Shown here: positions 44,705-64,000 of the stretch, one piece after another
Position numbering within the stretch: the first letter of the stretch is position 1
How the letters are laid out: every line of letters starts with the position of its first letter
Assembly: GCF_036324505.1 (NCBI RefSeq)
Contig: NC_086364.1
Coordinates: 11,872,148-11,936,147, forward strand
Source: Eleginops maclovinus
Lineage: Eukaryota > Chordata > Actinopteri > Perciformes > Eleginopidae
Length of the DNA: 64,000 bases
Direction: 5' to 3'
Notes under the pieces: generated by a model
Told to the model about the DNA's origin: nothing
The model's database searches: none
The model's input: the letters and a program-made list of their open reading frames with translations, nothing else
Program-made: the position numbers and the translations under genes

Positions 44705-45429
44705 CTGTGGTTAGTTCCCCATGAAAGCTACTATTCAGAAGAAAACAAAGATCTAAGGAAGAATTAATACTTTCAGGTTCAAAGGGTTGGAGTGCAGGGA
44801 GATGATATGAGAACCTCCTGCTGTGTGCTGCTCTTTTCATCCACATCTTCATCATGAATTATATAACATTTGTGTGCAGCCGGCCATCTATATTACAGTC
44901 GAGCAAATGTGTGGTGCAGCAATTTGTTGATTCACAGAAACATGAAACAGTGATGATTTCATTTGAGGAAATTATGCTGATAATGAACGTGGAAAAGGAG
45001 GGAGGAGTGGGAGGAAGAGGAGAAGTGAGGTCATGGTGTGACTTAATGCATGATGTGCTGTATGATTAGTCAATAACATAGTCATTAAGGTTTATTCCTT
45101 AGTACAAACAACAATTAGGCAGAGCCATCCTCCATCAGTCTCCAACCATGAGATTTGCTTGGCTCATACAGGCTGGTTATTATGAATGTAATCTCTACTG
45201 AATGTGGCCAAGTTTTAAAAAACGTGTAGGGTATTTCACATTTTTTAAAAGGTGATTGGGCCTAAAGGTAGATCTGATTATACCTCATGAGCACTTTAAA
45301 TAGCCTACTTTCACAAAAAATTCCACTACAGGTAGGGCAAATGGCACAACTCCCTATAACCCAAATGATGCTCTGCTTACTATTTCCAGCATGTATGTGA
45401 AGGATTCCCATGTCGAGCAATAATTCAAT

Positions 45430-46040
45430 ATAAACTCGTCTATCCCTCTCGATCACGACGCGTGAGCGCTTCCTTCGGCTGCTTTCTTCCGTATGAGCGA
45501 CCACAGGAGACAAGCATGACATAAGGACAAAACTTACCCTTATAACAAGCAGCTCAGATGATCTCCAGCAGTGAAACAGAAAACACAGATTGTATTTCTC
45601 CCAGGCAGCAGATGAGATAATGTGTCACATCATCCTGGTGGAGGCGCAGTAATAAACACGCTTTTTTCCCACCTCGCAGATGTTTAACGCCAAGCCTGGT
45701 GCCGTTAAACAGGTCACTCCTGAACGCACCAGCAGCAGCGGCAGTCCCGGGTGTTCTGGACGAAATGTACCTGCCGTCCGCTTCTCTGCTTCCCACCTAC
45801 GGTCAGAGCATTCCCACACCGCTCCATGAATCGACCCGGGCTAAGTTTTCTGCTGCCGGTTGTAGCCTAATTCAGTTTGGCGGAGAGGCAGCCCCGCCCT
45901 GCACTGGAGACGGGCTGTGGAGAAGGCAAGCCCGTCAAGATCACCGACCAATCGGTGTGTACACAGGGAGGCGCTGCTTCCCCTGGACGCCGTGACTAAG
46001 CGATATCAGGAGGGGTCCGGGGACTGAAACCGGGGTTAAC
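45430..46040 (-). promoter_or_regulatory. rhbdf1: CpG-rich region with proposed non-coding first exon of rhbdf1
   Basis: This is the only clearly GC- and CpG-rich stretch between rhbdf1 and mpg. On the minus strand a perfect donor (AAGG then GTAAGT, at 45532-45537) ends a possible exon that starts at 45538 and extends to roughly 45.9 kb. It contains a short upstream open frame (45554-45796) closed by a stop, so it would be 5' UTR. Assignment to rhbdf1 rests on strand, donor quality and CpG content. Confidence 0.5.
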
Positions 46041-49000
46041 TCTCCGTCTGCAGTGATTCACGTCAGACATCCTTGTGACTCAACTTAAATTAAATGTGTA
46101 CTGAAGACATTTAAATTGCAATTAATTAAAAACATTTTAACAACTATCCAATTATAATTTCGGGATCTGCAGTGGGATGAATGGGATAAGAATGAACTCA
46201 ATTCGGTGTACATTTGTTGACAAAACAAGACCTTATGGAAGAATAAAAAATACAAAATCGGAATTTCTTTAATGCAGTGGATTTTTCTGCCTGAGTTGTA
46301 TAGGTGATCCTAAACAAAGACTAGGGCTGACTTGTTATATTACTGTAGTGCTAATAGATTTCCAAATAAGCCTAACATGCCATGATGATGCAACATTACA
46401 TGCACATTCCCATTTATTGATTTTCAACATAAGATAATTAGTTTTATGAAATTGAGATTCCTTCACTTAATCATTATTTATTTAAATACATGTTGCTTCT
46501 CATTTAGGTCATTAATTTTTAGCACAGCCCTTAAGAAAATGCCACCCTGCATGTAAAAAAATGCAACCAAAAGTACTGACTGACTTACGAGTAAGCAATT
46601 AGATGAACTCAACTTGAATCATTTGAGGTTAGCCACAATGGATCACATTCAGCACACTTGAATGGGTACCAATGGCTTTGAGATCTGACAGTCCTTCTCC
46701 TAGTTTCATTATTATGTACGTTTTTCCGTCGTCTGCTAACATGTTTCAGTTTTCTTTCAACCACAGGTGATGAATCTTATGTAAGTGATCTGTGACCCTT
46801 GTATAAATCATCTCAGCAAGTCTGCCTGCGACAGTCTGAAGCGTAAGAATAAATATAGATGCATGTTGATAAAACATTATGTAACCAGGATTATTACATA
46901 TTTATTATGTAAACCAATTTCCCCCCATTTCAGTTAGTTTTCAAATAAACCATGCAATGTAGTCACATGACACGGTGATGATCACCACATCACATGCTAT
47001 CAATGAACCTTGTGCGCTCAGAGAATACAGTCCTGCTTGTTTCAGAGCCAATGAAGACACTGGTTGTTTTTTAACTATTAAAATAATACAACCCTTCCCA
47101 ATTGAGCATATTACACCAGTGTCATATTTGTGTCTGATGGCCAAGTCCAATTACACTAAGCCTGAACGCTTTCTGTACACTTAGTTGGCAAGGTTATACA
47201 CACAACTCCAAAGAAATAACCCTAAAGCAATATTGAAGAATGGGATTTCAATGTTGGGATATTCATAACATAAACAGAACACTATAACATTTATTGCAGA
47301 GCTACTGTTTCATAACATATTCGCTTGAACAGGGTTTCCATTTATAGATATAGATAAGTGAAGGAATCCATCCAAACAAAATGAGATTCACATGTGTGGC
47401 CATTTTTTCCCCCTCATTACTGCTGAAATTCCTCCTGTACTTGTCTTGTGGGATTCTGCAGCTAATCATTACTTCACACCCATACCTCCTGGGCATTCCC
47501 CAGTGTGAGACTGCAAACAGAAACCAGGTTCAAGGCATTTTCACAGCAATTATCTGTGACTGCATATCTATACGTTTTCAATGTTTAAAATAAATTCTCA
47601 CCATGGGGTTGCTTTAGTTTGTGAGTTTTTAATCAACTTATAAACCAATTTAATACATTAAAGCTGTTAAAAAGAAGTACAAAGGTGCCATACATTCAAA
47701 ATCACTTTATTGCTTCACACTGTAACATATTTTTATTAGAGGAAATGGAGCCTGTCTGTTGCTTCAGGTAGTACAGGCTGCTGCTCCATCTGATGAAAAG
47801 ACCATTACAGTGCATTCCACTATGGTTTCTTTGAAAGTTCATATTCACCTGGGATAATTCTGCAGGAGAGAGATGGATGTTGGGAAGAAGAAGTTTTCTG
47901 AAGTGCTGACAAGAAGCACCAAGTACGCAGGTTTTCTCAGATGGGGTTTCAGGGAACAGGACGCTCAGGTTCCTGGAAAATTCCTTTTTGGTAACTTTGA
48001 TGCACTTCTCGAAAAATACACTCACCACTAAACGTCCGTTTTTTAGAAAAAGGAAGACATAATATGATCCAATTTCTGTGCTGACCTTGCTGATTTGCCT
48101 CTGTTGTCAGAACAAGTGGTCCTAATAATGCTTGGCTTTCATTTTATACATGTTCTCTACACATTTACTTGAAATAACAGATGTTTTGAGGAACTACTTA
48201 GAACCTTTATCCGAGTAAAAGTAGAGAAAAGGACACTATAAAAAAGTCAAATACAAGTTCTTTGTTCCATGTTTTACTTAAGTAAAAGTACAGTATTTAG
48301 AGCAAAATAAACTAAAATGATCAAAAGTTAAAGTTATGTGATCACATGTTTTTATGAAAAAATCAGAAGCTTCAAAATGAATGTACAAATGACCAAAATT
48401 AAAATAAAATAACAGCAATGATTAGACATTCACATGTGAAAATATTTTCAGATAATCATAAACACACAATAAACAATCTATGAGACAAATGAAATGGAAC
48501 ACAAAATATCAGGATACAAACTATGACCAAGCTATTGCTTACAGTTCTGGCCAAGTTTTACCCACTGCTTGAGTTATTACAATTAACAGTATTTTCACTA
48601 CTTAAAAATAAAAAAGTGTCCAAGCCAAGGTTATGATATTTTGTAACACCTACTCTGCACCTCCTCCTCAGTGAGTTATATCTGTAGAGAGAAACATCAT
48701 ATTCCTCTTTTTTCATCAAGACTGTTTAATAGTAAGGGTAAATATACTGCAGGCACACAGGTCCCACAACAGTTCTTGTTTGTAGTTCACAGCACGAAAG
48801 GAAAGAGCTTCCTCTCAGTTTAGGTCTCCTCTCCGCTTTGCACCCATGGGTCTCGTCCCTGCCAGCAAGACAGATAGGCAAACTGAAAATCGAGCACATT
48901 CAGAGACATGCTGCTAAATTAGGCCAAAGACAGTATTTCCACTACAGAAGTTTATTGGACTTCATCAACTCTTCTACATGTATTCGAACAAGTAAGAACC

Positions 49001-52000
49001 CTTCAGTGGCCTACCGGGAGTCTCTGATTGATATACCATGAAGTTGTAGAATTAATGGTGAAGTTTCCCTCGGGATAGAGAAGCTTGAAGCTGGGGCAAA
49101 GGCAGCAATTAGGAAGCGACGCAGGACCTGCAGGAGCACTCAGGGCCCCCAAAGCCCCATCAATCAGACACAGATAAAAGGGTTGAGTGCAAGGGTAATG
49201 TTTAAGCAAAAGGACATCGTCAGATGGCCCATTAATGGCTTCCTCTTTCTTCAACCAAGCAGGGAAGTGGAGGGTAGATCACGCTTTCTGAGTCAAGACC
49301 ACAGATGTTTTTGCTCCTACGTACAAAGGTGACACAGTTATACCAAACGTAGGATTATTCATTTGGAGACAAATAGTGTTTACAAGCATGTGCATTTTGT
49401 AGGGATGCCTTTAGGGGCCTATGGAGTTTTTCTAAAACAAAGAATGATATTATGTTCTATCAATGGCACTTTATTGGTCTAGAGCACAGGTATTCGAATC
49501 AACAAGTAACCGTACCTAAGTTAAGATTGTGAACCGCTGTTTAAATAATAAATATAGGGTAGGGCTGAAGAGTTAAACACAGCGCGTGTTTTCAATCAAT
49601 CATTACTGGCAAAAACGCAGCCCGTTGTACCGCTGCTGAATACCGCAACACATGAGGTTGTAAAAGAAATCAAAGAGGGTAGAAAAGCTTTTTGCTACAT
49701 GCTCATGTTGAGCTGATTTATACTCCCTTGTTTTTTTTATAAGACCAGGGAGACCCCGGGCTCCCTCCCCTGACTCAACAGTTATTCCCTCTGAGAGCCA
49801 CAGGTGTGAGCAGAGACAAGGAAGCTGTTATCAGAGAATACTGATAAAGGTCACAGGGCTGGAGATTATAGAGCAGGTACAATCAATTAACCAAACAGAT
49901 GGAAGGCAGAATGATCTACACAGACTAAAACTGACTCTTGGTTGTGTTTTGCAACTGTATAAAAACACTACCAAGTTGACAGTTTTAGTATATTTCTTTA
50001 CTATCTTGGTATATTCTGTGGAGCCGTTTATGTTCTCCAGTGTGTCTCTGTACTCTCTGAACCCAATTGTTTAGTCAACTGATAATGCAGAACAAAACTA
50101 TACATGTGGTCTAGACAAATACAAAGTAAACACAGACAGTATACAGTACATGCATGCATGGCCTTCCCTATCCTGTGTTTATATACCAGTGGTTCTGTTG
50201 GCATGCAATCCCAGATGTGGAATAAAACCTGTGTTCTCCATTACCGTGTGTCTGTTGTGCAGGTGTCAGATCTGGGTCTCACATAAAGTCATCCTCCCTG
50301 CTCCCCCTCCCAGTGGGAACTCAGCCACCTGTGCAGCACACGCCACACCTCTGCAGCAAACAATAAAAGAGACTCATGAATCATTTATTGTCATCAATTA
50401 ATAATTAATCCTGTCAAACACTGAGGATGCAGCCAGCTGCCATGCTCTGCCACTCATTAGCTTGGTGAGGAACAAGCCTTTGTTTTGAGAGAGAGTCACA
50501 AAAGGATAGCAGTTATAGGTGTTACTGGAAAGCTACATGACTGTGCTGTAGAAAACACTGATCTTTGTTTCTATGATTTAAGTTGCATTATCTGATCAAC
50601 CTGCCTTTTTCAGACATGAGGTTAATAGAAAAAGAAAGATAAAGTAAAGAGAGAATAAAGGAAGAACAATATAGCATGTAGAAAACAAACCCATTAAGAA
50701 TGTCGCAATTCATGGTGAAAGGTCTTCTGAAACACCAGTTACACCACCATGTGACGGGTCTTCAAGGGTCTTTACTACCACACCTTGTGAGGGAATGAAG
50801 ATAGCTAAAACTGAAATCTGTTATAAATACATCAATGTCATGTTAGTATTAAGCAATACAAATTTAAACTCTGTATTAAACAAGGGATTATCTCAGCAGC
50901 TCAAAAGCTATGACACATTCCGCTAATAGTTTACAGTGTTTATTTGCAACAAATAACATAAGAGATGTCCCTTTTTTAAATCATGACTCATATAAAAGAG
51001 ATGTCACAGCAAAGTCTCACCCAGTTATTATTGCAGTACAGTGCACTGCTGAAACACAAACAAGTTTGGATGCAGGTAAAGGGTCATGGTGTTTGTCTTG
51101 AAAATTGGTTATGAGAGAATAATTAATCAAGGAAGGTTAAACAAGTAAATCTCTAAGAAAATAAATAAAATATTGACATGTTTTTTGACAATTCACTCAG
51201 TGAAAGCATTTTGAGTTGTGTACTGATGGTGCAGGCATCCAGACTTGAGATATCATAAACATGGCAGATCAAAATAGAAACAATATTTTTGTCAGTCTGT
51301 ATCAGCCATGAGTTGGATGTGATATGTTCATACAGCCAGATACAAACCAAGACAGCAAGGCCAGTCTGTTACGACTGTATACAGAACTTTCATTTACATT
51401 TACAGATTAATGAAAACTTTAAACAAATTGAAACATTTCACTTTATGGGTGGATAATTAAAATAGATCTACATGCAACAGGCCCCACCCCCACTCCTACA
51501 TAGGAGCAAGACACTCATGTAGTTGTTTATGCTATCTTTGTTGTTGTTTAGTCCATCAATGAATACAACCATAACTTTGATCAAGAACAACTATACTTTC
51601 AAACACTGCATGAGGAGAGAGTCTAATAACCAGCCGATCAATCTATTCTTCATAGGATTCTGTGACTCATGGTGGAGTAAGATATTTTCAGTCTGCCTGC
51701 ATTCTGCTCAGCCATCTGCACATACAACAAAACTCTGCGTCCCTGCTCAGCGTCACAATCACTGCGGTGACTGCTGGAGTTGAAAGTGATCCAGAATGCA
51801 ACGCTACTGCCAAGCTGTGGCTGCTAAGATTATCAGTGGCAGCAACAATGAAAGCTGCCCGGCCCAGACTTCAGCATCACTGCTGACAGGCAGTGGAAAC
51901 ACAGTCAAAGCAAACAATGGCCTTCACTAGTCCACCAGCCATGACAAAGTCAACAACTCTTGCCAGGAATCTTCTACTGAACATGCTCAGCAGATTTATG

Positions 52001-52244
52001 TCTGTCTTTGTGTCCATCATTTCGGTTCTGATCCTTTTCTAGAAATAACAATAAACAGTAAACAACTTTTGCCACTTTGACAAAATAAAAGCATGGAATA
52101 CGAGATTCTAGAGGATTAATGGCGTCCAACAACTAGTCATGCAAATATTTGAAATGGAAAATCTTGTGGCACTTTTTATGTTGTTGCAGTGTATCAAATT
52201 ACCCTCGATCCTATGTCGTGCACCATTTCTGCAATACCACACAA

Positions 52245-52257
52245 CCACGCACGCACA

Positions 52258-52289
<32 letters not shown>

Positions 52290-52310
52290 CACACACACGC
52301 ACACACACGC
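52245..52310. repeat. Compound (CACG)n / (CA)n microsatellite
   Basis: About 65 bp of CACG units running into a CA tract and back into CACG. Antisense and sense frames through it are low-complexity artefacts. Confidence 0.95.
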
Positions 52311-52799
52311 CAGCTACTTCACCAGCATGCTGAATTATCTGGCACCTTTCCAAAAATCTAACGGTCTGTATGGGGAGAGCCTCTGTGGGGGCAGTTATTA
52401 TATGACCTTTATTTCTAAATAATATTGCTAACTGTTTTTCAGTCTTTTTTTCTTTCAAATTATTAATGAATAATTAAATGAATCAAAATCCATAATAGAA
52501 TAAATGGAATACATTAAATGAATTCAATTTGGGGTATTAAAGCAGAAATGAGAAAGATTTGTTTTCTTGCCTAGCAGTCAGGATTAAACACACATCATAA
52601 CTTTTTTCTACTTCATTACATGTTCGGGGAATGTTAATTATTTCAAATCACTGGTGCACAGTCAATGCTATATAACCAATTGTCCTCTTTGAATTAAGAG
52701 TAGAATGAAACATTTGTTGACACTAGGGCACATATTACTTGCTACAGTCAGTGCCTCTTTCGTGAGCTTAGTTTTTAATAAATCAAGTCCAAAAACAGA

Positions 52800-53395
52800 C
52801 TTCTTTGAGAGAAGAAGCTGCAGCAACAAAGAACCAACCCAGCTGAGGGAGGACAAAAGGATCCCAGTCAAAGCACCAAGACTTTCCAGAGCAAAGACAG
52901 GATTTGTCAGCGCTCATGCTGCAGCTGTAGAAAGCTCAGGAGGTTCTGCGGAAGAACACTGCCAAAAGGTCCAGTAGGCAGAAACACAAGGTTAATGAAA
53001 ATCAGCAATAAAAACGAATCCACTTTACAAAGAAGGTCATTGTGGATCCATCATATGCTTAAAGCTCTAGCAAAAACTGACAGTATTAATGAAACAAAGG
53101 CCATCAAGTTTCTTGCCTGCAATGTGAGGAACAAAGATATCTCCCAGCAGACCACCAGGGGTATACAAGCCGAAAAGATTAAGAAGGTCAATCTAAAGCT
53201 GAAAAACTTGAAGTGCAGTTGAACATGTCTGAAAATGAGATAAAGGTCCATGCAACGTACCAGTGGTGTTTTAAAGAGGATGAATACATGCAGCATGATG
53301 AAACTTAAAGAAGCTGTGCAGTACCTGTGTGGGTTGCAGCGAAAAAATAGGCTCAAAACGAAGTCCAAAGGAAGATGGCATAGTGGATATTTTCC
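52800..53395 (+). pseudogene. Unidentified coding-like remnant
   Basis: Several overlapping plus-strand frames read as polar, lysine-rich, coiled-coil-like protein. One runs from before 52977 to a stop at 53220-53222 (KIKKVNLKLKNL), continues in a shifted frame (SENEIKVHATYQWCFKEDEY), and shifts back (LKEAVQYLCGLQRKNR) to a stop near 53399. The pattern of protein-like text with frameshifts suggests a decayed, perhaps retrotransposed, gene copy. I do not recognise the parent. Confidence 0.35.
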
Positions 53396-54383
53396 TTCTG
53401 TTCAGTATTCTGACAGTTAGTTAAATAATTGCAATTCAACATGAAAACGAAGCAAATCTAAAAAGCTTGTGGAATTTATTTAACGTTATAGAAATATTTT
53501 AACCTTAGCCCCCATTTATTTTATGTTATCTGTTTGCAATGCATCTTAAACATTTGTATCAACGTACATCTTCAATAATTTCAGCACTATTTCATAAAAA
53601 AAAACATCACATCACTGATGTATTTATTCTCCCCCTCTGCACTTCCCTACTGGCCTACCTGTCTACTCTTATTCTACTCAATTCATGCAGTCATGAGCTG
53701 TAGTGCTTAAGAAAAACAACAAAACAAACTTGAACTCTCCTGATAAAGTTGTAGTCTGTGGCATAGCACCATGATGTCACACACTGTTAGTCCTCCAGAA
53801 AGCCACATGGACCCACAGTGCCTGGAGCCAAACTGGCGCCATCCATTTCCTGGGCACAGGCAGGCAGGAGAACACCAGCTCTATTTATAACTTCTTATTA
53901 GTGTGGAGTGTTTTCAAATGAGGCTGAAAAGATAAGACAGCAGCAGGAAAAGGTCAGTGTTGGTGGGAGGGGGAGTTACCTATCAGCAAATGTGTCTTTC
54001 ATTTGAAACAGGAAAATAATCTTGAGTGGCAAAGTGAAGTTTATTCGTTTAGTGAAACTAAGTTAGACGATGGGGCGTACTCCTAGCGGGGGGACAGATA
54101 CAGTAAAGGGGAAACACGAAATTTCAACATAATCACGAGTTAAACATTGAATAACAGTAACGCTGCTAGGCAGAAATGGGGCGCGGTCCCTTTAAGAGAT
54201 TCAAAACAAGCGTTTACTTCCTGTATGTTAGCCATGGCCTTAATCTACTTCAGGACTAACATTAATTGTGACATATTAGCTTTAAATACTGTATGAAAGT
54301 GTTGCTGACATTACAAAAGAGACTGCGAGAGGGTCGTAGACGTGATGTATTTGTTCTAAGGATTTGTAGGTTAACGTTGTGTA

Positions 54384-56075
54384 ATGGCAAGTAGAAAAAG
54401 AAAGATGCTGCCTATGACACATGAAGAAGCAGCGCCAGAAAAAGCAATAAATAAACATACAAATCAGACGGATTTGACTCTGTATGTCTCACCTGCTGAG
54501 CTGAAGAATACTTTTGAATCTAGTGAAAGTGTTGAAAATGGTGAAGCGGAGCACACCCACTACTTCCCCAATAATGACCTGCATCCACGACTGGACGAGG
54601 ACTTTTTCAAACAATCATGCATTAGTTTGGCAAAAGCATTCCTCGGAAAGGTAATGCAACCCCACTTATTTTGCAGGGATGATTTCTGAAAGCCATATAA
54701 AGCTTTACACCATGCACATGTTTTGTCGATGCTGTCAACGCTTCAATCTTTCAAACCTTTAACCTGTAATTACTTTGTATTTCATGCTGGAATTTCATTA
54801 AGTCAGTGCAGTCTTCAGTCAGTCACTGTTACATTGTTTTCAGTTGATATGCATGCATTACACTCAGCTACAACCTTGTAAAATCCCCGAACATATAACC
54901 AACATATATTCAGTTTGCTATCATAGAAGGCTTAAAATAAAAAGTAAAAATTGACAAGGCTTGATCATTACATTTTTGGCTTTATCTTTATCTCATTTAA
55001 AATAACAAGTTTTATATGCCTTCTTAATAAATTCATTGTTGTGTATTTTGAATTATCTTCATCTATTTTCTTGTTCTATCGTTTTAATTTCTAATTGATA
55101 TACTCTTTTTTCTTACTTTTTTCTGTTGTGAAGAATATAAATATGTGTTTAAAGGCTCTACTAAAATTCAATATATTTTATCAGAATTGTTGACATTAAT
55201 CGACTGATTGACTAATCATCTAAGTGACTCATTTTAATAACAGCTAATCTGTCTTGTTCCATGTCCCAGCAGGTGTTGGTCCGCAGGTGTGCAGATGGCA
55301 CTGAGCTGAGGGGGAGAATAGTGGAAACTGAAGCGTACCTTGGAGGGGAGGATAAGGCTTCACATTCAGCAGGAGGCAGACGTACTGAGAGGAACACAGC
55401 CATGTTCATGAAGCCTGGCACGATCTATGTCTATCCAATCTATGGCATCTACCTCTGTATGAATGTGTCTAGTGAAGGTAAGAGCATTCCCCATAAATGT
55501 GTCCATTATGCCATTCGGCCTACTTATGCTTAAACAATAAGCTTTCCTCCAAATATTTATCATTATGCTGACATTAAACCAATACATCAGTGTTTTTAAT
55601 CGAAACTGCATAAAGGGCAAATGGTAGGAGACAGGGTGGAGCCTTGCTGACGGATGCATATTGTGCTGTTTTTCCAGGGGAGGGGGCTGCTGTGCTGCTG
55701 CGCTCCCTGGAGCCCCTGCAGGGTCAGCCCACCATGAGGCAGCTGAGGGCAGCCAGACGCAAAGAGGGAGCCCGACAACTGAAGGACAAAGAGCTCTGCA
55801 ACGGGCCCTCCAAGCTGTGCCAGGCTCTAAATATACCCCGCTGTTTCGACCGTAGAAACCTAGCTGCAGACCCAGAGGTTTGGCTGGAGAAGGACCCCAA
55901 CATAAATCCAGCAGAACCCCACAATATAGTATCAGTACCACGCATTGGAATTGAATCCCATGGGGAATGGGCCAAGAAGCCGTGGCGTTTTTATCTCCGT
56001 GGGCACCCGTGTGTTAGCGTAGTGAATAAAGAGGCAGAAAGGCAGTATATGTCTGGAAATGTAATGAGCAATTGA
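54384..56075 (+). CDS. mpg: N-methylpurine (3-methyladenine) DNA glycosylase
   Basis: Exons 54384-54650, 55273-55477 and 55678-56075 give 870 nt, 289 aa. The enzyme flips out alkylated or deaminated purines (3-methyladenine, hypoxanthine, etheno-adenine) and starts base-excision repair in the nucleus. The first 60 or so residues are variable and lysine-rich; the AAG fold starts near HPRLDEDFF. With human minus 16 numbering, the catalytic Glu is Glu109 (VETEAYLG), with Tyr111, His120, Tyr143, Asn153 (MNVSS) and Arg166 (AVLLRSLEP), matching the base-binding and intercalating pocket. The end reads WAKKPWRFYLRGHPCVSVV. The second exon has a tandem CAGCAG acceptor (55267-55272), so an extra Gln is possible. 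The gene is divergent from rhbdf1 and convergent with nprl3. Confidence 0.96.
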
Positions 56076-56738
56076 ATTCCTTCGGAAATGCAGTCTCACA
56101 CAGGACATCACAATGTCAAAAAGACGTGACAGGAATATCCCTAGAACTACTCTGCAATCTGTTACCTTTGTGGACTTCACCACTTCGGTGGCATAAAAAC
56201 TTAAAGAGAAAGTAGAGACAGTAAAATAACCTCCATGACTGGTTGACTGACCAATTTCCAATCGACAAAAGTATACAAATGTTTATTTTTGTAAATCTTA
56301 AATTCTCTTCTCAGTGATTTCACAGATGTTTGGAGTGCTCTGTTTCTCTCAAAGGAGAAACAGCATGTTTGATGTTTAGAGTCTTCCCTTTCTTGCCATT
56401 TCTTCTCCTCGCCTCTGGGATTGCAGAGTAGGGGGAGCAGGAGGTCTGGAATGATCGTTACGCAGTGTGCCCCTCTGTGGCCGGCACAGATTATCTAACA
56501 TATCTGGAAAGGCAACTATGCAAATAATCAGAGTTGAGGCATTTTTGGTATGTACAAAATAATTTAATATTGTAAACAAACGTTTGGCTCAAAGGAAAAA
56601 CAGTTCTGTAAATCTGCACTTATTAATGCTACAATCGTGTTCATTTTAAAACAACACTGTTCAGTAGCACTTAGCTGTGAGCACAGCAGGCTCACAAACT
56701 GACATCTTCTGCAGCTGGTGAGAGCTGATACTGTCCCA
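56076..56738. other. Tail-to-tail 3' regions of mpg and nprl3
   Basis: The two stop codons are 663 bp apart on opposite strands. TTTATT at 56282-56287 is an AATAAA signal for nprl3 on the minus strand, which would place the nprl3 3' end inside the probable mpg 3' UTR. No canonical plus-strand AATAAA for mpg is seen in the gap. No other coding signal. Confidence 0.5.
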
Positions 56739-63988
<7,250 letters not shown>

Positions 63989-64000
63989 TTACAAAAACAA

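Larger units (their letters stand above)
29762..45537 (-). other. rhbdf1: Long 5' intron of rhbdf1 (proposed)
   Basis: The ATG exon has an acceptor just before its UTR (CT at 29762-29763 on the plus strand), so an upstream non-coding exon is required. Between there and 45.5 kb I see no recognisable gene; open frames such as 40044-40454 and 44019-44459 lack protein-like character. Notable sites are an orphan exon candidate (40906-40981) and tandem TGAGTCA sites (44688-44704). Confidence 0.5.
46041..54383. other. rhbdf1-mpg intergenic region
   Basis: Mostly AT-rich non-coding sequence. A repeat-like segment near 48185-48300 with TTTACTTAAGTAAAAGTAC resembles a common fish MITE tail (weak). A microsatellite lies at 52245-52310 and a coding-like remnant at about 52800-53400. 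No recognised gene is seen. Confidence 0.5.

Noticed and set aside
45554..45796. Possible alternative N-terminus for rhbdf1 in its proposed first exon
   Set aside because: The frame closes with a stop before the donor at 45538, so it cannot join the iRhom1 frame.
52139..52458. His/Thr and Cys/Val-rich open frames over the CA repeat
   Set aside because: They are translations of the microsatellite and are low complexity.
55366..55941. 191-codon minus-strand open frame
   Set aside because: It is antisense to mpg exons 2 and 3; the sense strand explains the open frame.

Overview
The window is vertebrate nuclear DNA, almost certainly from a ray-finned (teleost) fish. Genes are split by GT..AG introns, three Tc1-like transposons of the kind common in fish are present, and a complete aanat2 gene (the pineal-type melatonin enzyme, a fish paralogue) is present. 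There is no bacterial or viral gene organisation. I spliced the exons by hand; reading frames close exactly across every junction of the five named genes, which gives high confidence in those models.

Layout, left to right. 1-3.7 kb: the 3' part of an apolipoprotein-L family gene (+). 4.5-16.4 kb: mgrn1 (+), 15 shared coding exons plus two alternative last exons; its 4 kb first intron carries two Tc1-like transposons, one decayed and one with an intact 340-residue transposase. 16.4-19.4 kb: spacer with a CTCF-like site, a decayed minisatellite, and E-box and photoreceptor-type motifs leading into aanat2 (+, three exons, 208 aa, 19.46-20.46 kb). 21.6-29.8 kb: rhbdf1 (iRhom1, -), 17 coding exons plus a 36-codon in-frame extra exon, with a proposed non-coding first exon and CpG-rich promoter about 16 kb away at 45.5-46.0 kb. 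46-54.4 kb: mostly non-coding, with one coding-like remnant and a CA-rich microsatellite. 54.4-56.1 kb: mpg (+, 289 aa). 56.7-64.0 kb: nprl3 (-), ten exons (5 to 14 if numbered as in human); the 5' exons lie beyond the right edge. One nprl3 intron is almost entirely a third, decayed Tc1-like element.

The order rhbdf1(-)-mpg(+)-nprl3(-) is the conserved flank of the vertebrate alpha-globin locus, so globin genes are expected just beyond the right edge. The most interesting non-coding signal fits this: the nprl3 intron that corresponds to human intron 5, where the major alpha-globin enhancer lies, holds an NF-E2 site, two GATA sites and CACC boxes within about 130 bp. A CTCF-type motif in a later nprl3 intron lies between this and mpg/rhbdf1. 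On the left, mgrn1-aanat2-rhbdf1 mirrors the human 17q25 paralogues RNF157, AANAT and RHBDF2, so the block looks like a genome-duplication sister segment that kept its AANAT copy in fish. The genes do not form one pathway: they are an E3 ubiquitin ligase, a melatonin enzyme, a growth-factor/ADAM17 trafficking regulator, a DNA-repair glycosylase and an mTORC1 (GATOR1) regulator, held together by old synteny.
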